NCBI GenBank assembly: GCA_039916485.1
Contig: JBDSLH010000012.1
Coordinates: forward strand, 1-5,842
Direction of reading: 5' to 3'
Source of the DNA: JAPUDQ01 sp039916485
GTDB taxonomy: Bacteria > Patescibacteriota > Saccharimonadia > Saccharimonadales > Saccharimonadaceae
Length of the DNA: 5,842 bases
Shown: positions 1 to 4,402 of the stretch, in pieces
Layout of the letters: the number at the start of each line of letters is the position of its first letter
Position numbering within the stretch: position 1 is the first letter of the stretch
Notes under the pieces: model-generated
Database searches by the model: none
Seen by the model: only the letters and a program-made list of their open reading frames with translations
What the model was told of the DNA's origin: nothing
Made by a program: the position numbers and the translations under genes

Positions 1-2
1 GT

Positions 3-269
3 CAGACACACCCTATTTATGGTAAACAATATACCGTACGCCGAAAATACACTGCGCACGATGAGACAAACAAAGCCAAAAAAGGCGATACTGTTGAAGT
101 CTCCGAGCACCGCCCGTACAGTAAAAACAAGGTTTGGAAGCTTGAACGAATCGTAGAAACCGGTCACGGCGAGCTCGAGGTTGTAGAAGAAGCAGCAGTT
201 TCTGAAGTGACTGGCGAAACCGAACGCAAAGCGAAGAAAGCTGAAAAAGCAGCCGAGGAGGACAAGTAA
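3..269 (+). CDS. rpsQ: 30S ribosomal protein S17 (uS17), 5'-truncated by the window edge
   Basis: The last 88 codons of S17 are visible in the frame starting at base 3; roughly the first 20-25 residues lie outside the window. S17 is a small OB-fold protein that binds 16S rRNA early in 30S assembly. The visible part opens with the family motif HPIYGK, continues through KYTAHDETN and KKGDTVEVSEHRPYSK, and ends its core with KVWKLERIVE, matching the bacterial S17 core closely. After about visible residue 54 there is a 34-residue tail rich in Glu, Lys and Ala that the E. coli protein (84 residues in total) lacks; it looks disordered or helical and charged. The TAA stop overlaps the rplN start by one base (TAATG), as expected for coupled translation. 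Identity is secure; the role of the tail is unknown. Confidence 0.95.
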   Translation, partial: QTHPIYGKQYTVRRKYTAHDETNKAKKGDTVEVSEHRPYSKNKVWKLERIVETGHGELEVVEEAAVSEVTGETERKAKKAEKAAEEDK

Positions 270-637
270 TGATTCAACAAGAGTCACGCCTCAAGGTTGC
301 TGACAACAGCGGTGCAAAATCAATTCTTTGTATTCGAGTTCTTGGCGGCACCCGCCGTCGATACGCAAAGGTTGGTGATGTGATCGTTGCCAGTGTCAAA
401 GAAGCAAATGCAACTGGTACTGTTAAACGTAAAAGCGTTGTCAAAGCCGTTGTTGTCCGCACTACTGACAGGATCAATCGTAAAGACGGTAGCACAATCA
501 AATTTGATGAAAATGCTGCAGTGATTATTGGCGATGATAAAAATCCACGTGCAACTCGCGTATTTGGGCCAATCCCTCGTGAGCTACGCGAAATGGGCTA
601 TAGCAAGATCATAAGCTTAGCGCCGGAGGTACTTTAA
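269..637 (+). CDS. rplN: 50S ribosomal protein L14 (uL14)
   Basis: The product is 122 residues, the usual bacterial L14 length. L14 is a five-stranded beta-barrel protein of the 50S subunit at the subunit interface, contacting 23S rRNA and L19 and forming bridges to 16S rRNA. The start MIQQESRLKVADNSGAK is the standard L14 N-terminus. The family signature lies at about residues 59-87 (KAVVVRT, then DGSTIKFDENAAVII), and the end FGPIPREL...KIISLAPEVL is also canonical. The start is fixed by the family N-terminus and by a strong Shine-Dalgarno site, GAGGAGGA at 255-262, six bases upstream inside rpsQ. The gene overlaps rpsQ by one base and is separated from rplX by one base. Nothing is missing or unusual. 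Confidence 0.98.
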   Translation: MIQQESRLKVADNSGAKSILCIRVLGGTRRRYAKVGDVIVASVKEANATGTVKRKSVVKAVVVRTTDRINRKDGSTIKFDENAAVIIGDDKNPRATRVFGPIPRELREMGYSKIISLAPEVL

Positions 638-638
638 T

Positions 639-953
639 ATGAAACTACGTATCAAAAAAGGTGACCTGGTAAAAGTTATCTCTGGACAATACAAAGGCAA
701 AACCGGTTCTGTTGTCCGTACAAGTCTCAAAGATCAACAAATCTTCGTAGACGGCATAGGAGTTGTCAAACGTAAGGTAAAGCCAAGTCAATTAAACCCA
801 CGCGGTGGCACCAAAGAAGTACATGTTGGACTCGCTGCAGGTAAAATCGCACTTGTTACCGACGACAAAAAAGGTACCACGAGCAAAGTCGGTTACAAAA
901 TAACCGCAGGTAAGAAAATCCGTATTGCTAAAAAGACTGGAAAGGAGGCGTAA
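639..953 (+). CDS. rplX: 50S ribosomal protein L24 (uL24)
   Basis: The 104-residue product has the normal bacterial L24 length. L24 is an assembly-initiator protein that binds the 5' end of 23S rRNA and in the mature ribosome sits near the polypeptide exit tunnel. The N-terminal KOW motif is clear at residues 4-27 (IKKGDLVKVISGQYKGKTG), followed by the conserved RKVKPSQLNPRGGTKE stretch and the C-terminal block KVGYKI...GKKIRIAKKTG. GGAGGT at 625-630, inside the last codons of rplN, lies eight bases before the ATG. The stop is followed by TATG, so rplE begins one base later. The middle segment (residues 61-80) is more divergent from E. coli than the KOW part, which is common for L24. Confidence 0.97.
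   Translation: MKLRIKKGDLVKVISGQYKGKTGSVVRTSLKDQQIFVDGIGVVKRKVKPSQLNPRGGTKEVHVGLAAGKIALVTDDKKGTTSKVGYKITAGKKIRIAKKTGKEA
941..948 (+). promoter_or_regulatory. Ribosome binding site that decides the rplE start
   Basis: AAAGGAGG, nearly a perfect anti-16S match, lies six bases before the ATG at 955. A TTG in the same frame at 925 would add ten residues (MLKRLERRRN) but lies upstream of this site and inside rplX, so the ATG at 955 is the better start. Confidence 0.85.
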
Positions 954-954
954 T

Positions 955-1542
955 ATGGCTACTAAAATAACAAAGACCGCTTCTACGCTTCCGCGTCTGA
1001 AAGCACTATACAAAGAATCTATCCGGGAAGATCTTCAAAAAGAGCTCAAGCTCAGTAATATTCATGAAGTTCCCGAGCTAAAGAAAATTGTTGTGAGTGT
1101 CGGTATCGGCAAAAACAAGGATGACAAGCGTCATCATGAAATTGTTACGACAACATTACGCAAGATCACTGGACAACAGCCAGTAGATCGAATGGCCAAG
1201 AAATCTATCGCCGGGTTCAAAATCCGCGCTGGTATGAACCGCGTCGGTGTCAGCGTCACAATCCGTGGTGCCCGTATGTACGAGTTTCTCGATCGTCTTG
1301 CTAATGTCGCTATGCCTCGTATTCGTGACTTTCATGGTGTTGGTACAGGCGGATTCGACCGTAAAGGTAATTACAATTTCGGTATCAACGACCAGTCTAT
1401 TTTCCCAGAGTTAACCTTTGAGGACACACAACTCCTCCATGGTTTACAAATTACATTTGTTATTCAGCCAGGTTCGCCTGTTAACAGCCGCGCATTACTC
1501 GAAAAATTCGGTATACCGTTTGAGAAAGGAGATCGACGCTAA
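955..1542 (+). CDS. rplE: 50S ribosomal protein L5 (uL5)
   Basis: The product is 195 residues from the ATG at 955, slightly longer than E. coli L5 (179) because of about 12-15 extra N-terminal residues (MATKITKTASTLPRL) before the conserved LKALYKESIREDL. L5 binds 5S rRNA with L18, places it in the central protuberance and contacts P-site tRNA. Family blocks visible are KKIVVSVGIG (43-52), AKKSIAGFKIRAGM (81-94), VTIRGARMYEFLDRL (101-115), PRIRDFHG (121-128), GNYNFGI...FPEL (138-153) and the C-terminal RALLEKFGIPF. A strong Shine-Dalgarno site at 941-948 supports this start over the in-frame TTG at 925. The stop overlaps the rpsN ATG by one base. L18, its 5S partner, is encoded further along the same operon. 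Confidence 0.97.
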   Translation: MATKITKTASTLPRLKALYKESIREDLQKELKLSNIHEVPELKKIVVSVGIGKNKDDKRHHEIVTTTLRKITGQQPVDRMAKKSIAGFKIRAGMNRVGVSVTIRGARMYEFLDRLANVAMPRIRDFHGVGTGGFDRKGNYNFGINDQSIFPELTFEDTQLLHGLQITFVIQPGSPVNSRALLEKFGIPFEKGDRR

Positions 1543-1811
1543 TGGCTAAAAAATCAATGATCGCTCGCGATCTAAAACGACAAAAAATGATCACTAAATA
1601 TGCAGCTAAGCGCGCCGAGCTCAAAGCTGCGGGAGACCAAGAAGGACTTCAAGCACTTCCTCGTAACGCAAGTCCAGCCCGCTGGAAAAACCGTTGCCAA
1701 GTGACTGGTCGTCCACGTTCATTCATGCGCAGGTTTGGTTTATCGCGTATCGAGTTCCGTGAGCGAGCAAGCAGAGCGGAAATCCCTGGTATAACGAAAG
1801 CGAGTTGGTAA
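1542..1811 (+). CDS. rpsN: 30S ribosomal protein S14 (uS14), zinc-independent (C-) form
   Basis: The 89-residue product is the longer, zinc-free type of S14, which binds the 3' major (head) domain of 16S rRNA next to S3 and S10. It begins MAKKSMIARDLKRQK and carries the family signature at residues 51-74 (RCQVTGRPRSFMRRFGLSRI), ending IPGITKASW as in E. coli. Only one cysteine (C52) is present, so the CxxC...CxxC zinc ribbon of the roughly 61-residue type is absent. The length equals that of the Bacillus C- paralogue as I recall it and is shorter than E. coli S14 (101). AAAGGAGAT at 1525-1533 serves as ribosome binding site, and the gene overlaps rplE by one base. It sits in the standard rplE-rpsN-rpsH position. 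Confidence 0.97.
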   Translation: MAKKSMIARDLKRQKMITKYAAKRAELKAAGDQEGLQALPRNASPARWKNRCQVTGRPRSFMRRFGLSRIEFRERASRAEIPGITKASW

Positions 1812-1812
1812 A

Positions 1813-2211
1813 ATGTTACAATCTACAGACCCAATTGCAGATATGCTTACTCGTATACGTAATGCTATCGCTGCTGGTAAGCGAGAAGTTCGCCTCCCAA
1901 GCAGTAAAGTAAAACTGATGGTTGCAAAGCAACTTAAGAAATCTGGGTACCTCTCAGCTGTTTCTACAGAAAAAGGCACCCCTCGTGACACGATCGTCAT
2001 CACCATCTACGAAGAAGGCAAAAACGCTGTTATTAGTGAAATCCAGCGTGTGAGTACACCTGGTCGCCGTGTCTACAGCTCAGCCGCTGAATTACCACGT
2101 ATCAAAAGCGGTCGAGGTATCCTGCTTGTTAGTACAAGTAAAGGTATCATGACTGACGCTGATGCACGTCGAAATCGGCTCGGTGGCGAACTAATCTGTA
2201 AGGTATATTAA
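1813..2211 (+). CDS. rpsH: 30S ribosomal protein S8 (uS8)
   Basis: The 132-residue product has the usual S8 length. S8 binds helix 21 of 16S rRNA and organises the central domain; in E. coli it also represses the spc operon by binding mRNA near the rplX/rplE junction. The N-terminus (DPIADMLTRIRNA) and the C-terminal signature at 107-129 (STSKGIMTDADARR followed by LGGELIC) are canonical. Its ATG lies one base after the rpsN stop (TAAAATG). Unlike most neighbours it has no good Shine-Dalgarno site: the 20 bases upstream hold only a weak GAG, so initiation probably depends on coupling to rpsN. I could not confirm an S8 autoregulatory RNA site in this window. Confidence 0.97.
   Translation: MLQSTDPIADMLTRIRNAIAAGKREVRLPSSKVKLMVAKQLKKSGYLSAVSTEKGTPRDTIVITIYEEGKNAVISEIQRVSTPGRRVYSSAAELPRIKSGRGILLVSTSKGIMTDADARRNRLGGELICKVY
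2200..2204 (+). promoter_or_regulatory. Probable ribosome binding site of the small membrane ORF
   Basis: AAGGT lies inside the last codons of rpsH, nine bases before the ATG at 2214. Motif and spacing are moderate but comparable to those of rplF, and they support translation of the small ORF. Confidence 0.5.
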
Positions 2212-2213
2212 CA

Positions 2214-2318
2214 ATGAACTATCTGACAGCATTTATCGTTCCATTCACATACACACTCCTTGCATTAGTTGTTTTATGGATGGTTGTAAAAGCTGTACAG
2301 AAGTTAATAAAGAAGTAA
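2214..2318 (+). CDS. Hypothetical small single-pass membrane protein (34 aa) inside the spc operon
   Basis: This short ORF starts two bases after the rpsH stop and ends 11 bases before the rplF start, so it fills the only sizeable gap in the ribosomal operon. It begins MNYLTAFIVPFTY and has an uninterrupted hydrophobic stretch at about residues 4-25, followed by a basic tail (KAVQKLIKK, four lysines, no acidic residues). By the positive-inside rule one helix is predicted with the C-terminus in the cytoplasm. An AAGGT site precedes the ATG by nine bases and the stop is TAA, as in most neighbours. I do not recognise a family. It is too short for SecE, and no ribosomal protein normally sits here. 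The spacing, start signal and coherent topology argue that it is real, but chance cannot be excluded from one sequence. Any link to membrane insertion or SecY is speculation. Confidence 0.6.
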   Translation: MNYLTAFIVPFTYTLLALVVLWMVVKAVQKLIKK

Positions 2319-2329
2319 GGAAAAATTTA

Positions 2330-2872
2330 ATGAGTCGAATCGGAAAACTACCCATCCAGATTCCTGCGGGCGTGACAATCACGGTCGACTCTGGCGCCGC
2401 CAACAAGGTGACAGTCCAGGGTCCCAAAGGTAATTTGGAGCAATTTATCACCCCTAACGTGACTGCTCGTGTTGAGGACGGCGAACTAACTGTTACTCGT
2501 AAGGATGACAGCAAGCCAGCAAAAAGCGAGCACGGCCTCATGCGTGCGCTAATAAACAATATGGTTACTGGCGTCACCAAAGGCTTTGAGAAAAAACTTG
2601 AAGTCAACGGTGTTGGATTTCGCGTTAATGGCGGTGGACAGGAGATCGACATGTCTCTTGGATTTAGTCACCCAGTCAAATATAAAGCTCCAGAAGGCGT
2701 TGTATTAACTGTTAATAAAATGGAAATTACAGTCTCAGGTATCAACAAGCAACAAGTTGGCCAAGTTGCAGCCGAGATTCGTGCACTGAAAAAACCTGAG
2801 CCGTACAAAGGCAAAGGTATTAAATACGCTGACGAGACTATTCTTCGTAAAGCGGGAAAGACAGGTAAATAG
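2330..2872 (+). CDS. rplF: 50S ribosomal protein L6 (uL6)
   Basis: The 180-residue product matches the usual bacterial L6 length (177 in E. coli). L6 has two similar domains, binds 23S rRNA near the sarcin-ricin loop and the base of the L7/L12 stalk, and is needed late in 50S assembly. The start MSRIGKLPIQIPAGV is canonical. GLMRALINNMVTGVTKGFEKKL (split at residues 69-90) links the domains, GFSHPV is at 111-116, and the signature PEPYKGKGIKYADE begins at residue 156. An upstream in-frame ATG at 2276 would add 18 unrelated residues and overlap the small membrane ORF; the family N-terminus and AAGGA at 2317-2321, eight bases upstream, fix the start at 2330. The stop is TAG, one of only two in the window. 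Confidence 0.97.
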   Translation: MSRIGKLPIQIPAGVTITVDSGAANKVTVQGPKGNLEQFITPNVTARVEDGELTVTRKDDSKPAKSEHGLMRALINNMVTGVTKGFEKKLEVNGVGFRVNGGGQEIDMSLGFSHPVKYKAPEGVVLTVNKMEITVSGINKQQVGQVAAEIRALKKPEPYKGKGIKYADETILRKAGKTGK

Positions 2873-2875
2873 ATC

Positions 2876-3232
2876 ATGAAACAACTATCTGATAAATTAC
2901 TGAGTCGCACGCTTCGCAAGCAGCGTGTCCGCGCCAAAGTTAATGGCACAGAAGCACGTCCACGTCTCACGGTGACCATCAGTAACATGCATATTACAGC
3001 ACAGATTATTGATGACACAGCTCACAAGACTCTTGCAGCTGCTACTACTGTAGGAAATAAGTCTGCCAAAGGCACATTGACTGAAAAAGCAGCTCTTATC
3101 GGAGCAGATGTTGCTAAAAAAGCGGTTAAGAAAAAAATAACACATATTGTATTTGACCGAAACGGGCGCCAATATGCGGCACGTTTGAAAGCGCTCGCTG
3201 ACGCAGCGCGCAAAGAAGGATTGGAGTTTTAA
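2876..3232 (+). CDS. rplR: 50S ribosomal protein L18 (uL18)
   Basis: The 118-residue product has typical L18 length. L18 binds 5S rRNA with L5 and helps attach it to the central protuberance. The basic N-terminal arm (TLRKQRVRAKVNGT) is followed by the conserved RPRLTVTISNMHITAQIIDD (29-48), AAATT, the helical middle, and the C-terminal block HIVFDRNGRQY...RLKALADAARKEGLEF, close to the bacterial consensus. The gene starts three bases after rplF with a modest AGGT site at 2863-2866, nine bases upstream. It is one base from rpsE. Poly-lysine runs around residues 81-87 (KKAVKKK) make it somewhat more basic than E. coli L18; otherwise it is ordinary. Confidence 0.96.
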   Translation: MKQLSDKLLSRTLRKQRVRAKVNGTEARPRLTVTISNMHITAQIIDDTAHKTLAAATTVGNKSAKGTLTEKAALIGADVAKKAVKKKITHIVFDRNGRQYAARLKALADAARKEGLEF

Positions 3233-3233
3233 T

Positions 3234-3815
3234 ATGCCTATTCAACAACCTAACCAACAACGCCGTGGTAGTGGTGGACCGCGCCGAAATGACCGCAACA
3301 ATGCTCCACGTGAAGAAAAACAATTTGAAGAAATTGTTATCAGTATCGACCGTGTCGCACGTGTTGTAAAAGGTGGACGACGGTTCCGATTTAAAGCACT
3401 TGTTGTCGTCGGAGACAAAAAAGGTAAAGTTGGCGTCGGCGTGAGCAAAGGCGCTGATGTCCAAGTGGCTGTTCAAAAAGCTACTGATGTCGCTAAAAAG
3501 AGCATGATCACTGTTCCTGTACAAAACGGATCTATTCCACATGATGTTGAGGTTAAACTCAGCGGTGCACGTGTGCTCCTAAAACCTGCTTCTCCTGGTA
3601 CCGGTGTTATCGCTGGTGGTGTCGTCCGTAACATTATCGGAGTCACAGGGATCACCGATCTACTTAGTAAGAGTCTCGGTTCTTCAAACAAGGTTAACAT
3701 TGCATATGCAACACTGAACGCGCTGAAGAGTCTTGTCCCACGATCTGAATGGCACAATGCACCGAAGCCGAAAGCCGATGCAGCACCTAAGACTGTTGAA
3801 GAGGAGGAGAAGTAA
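3234..3815 (+). CDS. rpsE: 30S ribosomal protein S5 (uS5), with extended termini
   Basis: S5 lies at the mRNA entry side of the 30S subunit, contacts S4 and S8, and affects decoding accuracy and mRNA unwinding. The core is clear: FEEIVISIDRVARVVKGGRR (31-50), then FRFKALVVVGDKKGKVGVGV (51-70) with the double-stranded-RNA-binding fold, PASPGTGVIAGG (118-129) and GSSNKVNIAYATLNAL (149-164). At 193 residues it is longer than E. coli S5 (167). The first 29 residues are a low-complexity, Gln/Arg/Gly/Asn-rich segment, and the tail after about residue 170 is Lys/Ala/Pro then Glu-rich (ending VEEEEK). TTGGAG at 3221-3226 precedes the ATG by seven bases. The stop overlaps the rplO start; rpmD, usually found between these two genes, is absent. 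Confidence 0.97.
   Translation: MPIQQPNQQRRGSGGPRRNDRNNAPREEKQFEEIVISIDRVARVVKGGRRFRFKALVVVGDKKGKVGVGVSKGADVQVAVQKATDVAKKSMITVPVQNGSIPHDVEVKLSGARVLLKPASPGTGVIAGGVVRNIIGVTGITDLLSKSLGSSNKVNIAYATLNALKSLVPRSEWHNAPKPKADAAPKTVEEEEK
3801..3810 (+). promoter_or_regulatory. Strong ribosome binding site of rplO within the acidic tail of rpsE
   Basis: GAGGAGGAGA lies four bases before the rplO ATG at 3815. The same bases encode the Glu run at the S5 C-terminus, so the acidic tail and the ribosome binding site share sequence. The rpsQ/rplN junction shows a similar arrangement (GAGGAGGA at 255-262). Confidence 0.8.
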
Positions 3816-4339
3816 TGAAATACAACGAACTTCTCGCTGAGACAAACAAAGATCGCAAACGTGTTGGACGTGGAATCTCCGCCGGCCAGGGTAAAACTGC
3901 CGGGCGTGGTACTAAAGGTCAAGGCGCACGTACTGGTAAAAAGCATGGACACATGTTCATGGGTGGCCAGGGGTCAATTGTCCGACGTACCCCGAAATCT
4001 CGTGGATTTAAAAGTCTTCGCGTACCCGCACAGGTTGTTTACCTCGACCAGCTTTCAGATGTTAAGGGCGCAACTATTACCAACGAGACATTGTACGAAG
4101 CTGGTTTGGTGGCGACACCATTCCACTCAGTCAAGATCATCGCTGCCCGCAAAGACGGCGTATATACTGGCAAAGCAACAGTTAAAGTCCAAGGTGCAAG
4201 TGCAAGTGTGGTCGCTGCGTTAGTAAAAGCTGGCGGTGCATTTGAAGCAGTTGCAGTGCCTAACATACCTGCAACCAACAAAGAACGTGCAGCTAAAAAA
4301 GCCGACAAAGTACAAAAAGCCGAAAAGAAATCAAACTAA
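3815..4339 (+). CDS. rplO: 50S ribosomal protein L15 (uL15)
   Basis: L15 is a late-assembly 50S protein whose long basic arm threads through 23S rRNA. At 174 residues it is longer than the E. coli protein (144). Residues 14-66 are the Gly/Arg/Lys-rich arm (RKRVGRGISAGQGKTAGRG, then KGQGARTGKK, GGQGSIVRRTPKSRGF), and 74-149 are the globular domain (VVYLDQLSD, EAGLV, VKIIAARKDG, VKVQGASASV, KAGGAFEAV). The final 25 residues form a Lys/Ala-rich tail (NKERAAKKADKVQKAEKKSN) that could be a charged helix. The gene overlaps rpsE by one base because rpmD is missing. It is the last gene before the terminator at 4356-4383, so it probably closes the ribosomal transcript. A 120-codon ORF in another frame inside it is a shadow. 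Confidence 0.97.
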   Translation: MKYNELLAETNKDRKRVGRGISAGQGKTAGRGTKGQGARTGKKHGHMFMGGQGSIVRRTPKSRGFKSLRVPAQVVYLDQLSDVKGATITNETLYEAGLVATPFHSVKIIAARKDGVYTGKATVKVQGASASVVAALVKAGGAFEAVAVPNIPATNKERAAKKADKVQKAEKKSN

Positions 4340-4355
4340 GTCGTTTATTTCATGC

Positions 4356-4383
4356 AAAATCCGCCTCATCCAGGCGGATTTTT
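4356..4383 (+). terminator. Rho-independent terminator after rplO
   Basis: A perfect 11-bp inverted repeat (AAAATCCGCCT at 4356-4366, AGGCGGATTTT at 4372-4382) with a 5-base loop (CATCC) ends in a T-run at 4379-4383. It starts 16 bases after the rplO stop. Because the left arm begins with four A residues, the complementary strand also has a short T-run, so it could work weakly in both directions, although no minus-strand gene lies here. Confidence 0.9.
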
Positions 4384-4391
4384 GTTATACT
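4383..4391 (+). promoter_or_regulatory. Predicted extended -10 promoter for secY
   Basis: TGTTATACT reads as the extended -10 form TGnTATAAT with one mismatch in the hexamer (TATACT, 4386-4391). No -35 element resembling TTGACA is seen 16-18 bases upstream (GCCTCA lies there, within the terminator hairpin), which is typical of extended -10 promoters. Transcription would begin near 4397-4399, about 4-6 bases before the secY ATG. The TG overlaps the last T of the terminator run. Confidence 0.55.
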
Positions 4392-4402
4392 AAATAGTAA
4401 CT

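Noticed and set aside
925..954. A TTG start extending L5 by ten residues
   Set aside because: It lies inside rplX, upstream of the strong AAAGGAGG site that points to the ATG at 955.
970..1000. A possible S8 autoregulatory hairpin at the start of rplE (ACGC at 985-988 pairing with GCGT at 993-996)
   Set aside because: The stem is only four base pairs and I could not match it to the helix-21-like S8 site. A covariance search would be needed, and the position alone is not enough.
1542..1811. Zinc-ribbon S14 or a second S14 type
   Set aside because: Only one cysteine is present, and the length and sequence are those of the zinc-free form. This is informative for lineage but not unusual.
2276..2329. 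An 18-residue N-terminal extension of L6 from the ATG at 2276
   Set aside because: The added residues match nothing in L6, would overlap the small membrane ORF, and lack a Shine-Dalgarno site as good as AAGGA before 2330. MSRIGKLP is the family start.
2245..2652. A 135-codon minus-strand ORF across the small ORF and rplF
   Set aside because: It lies opposite the well-supported rplF, has no recognisable domain and reads like a shadow of the coding strand. The same holds for the other minus-strand ORFs.
3861..4223. A 120-codon plus-strand ORF in another frame within rplO
   Set aside because: It lies entirely within the conserved L15 gene and its translation has no recognisable features.
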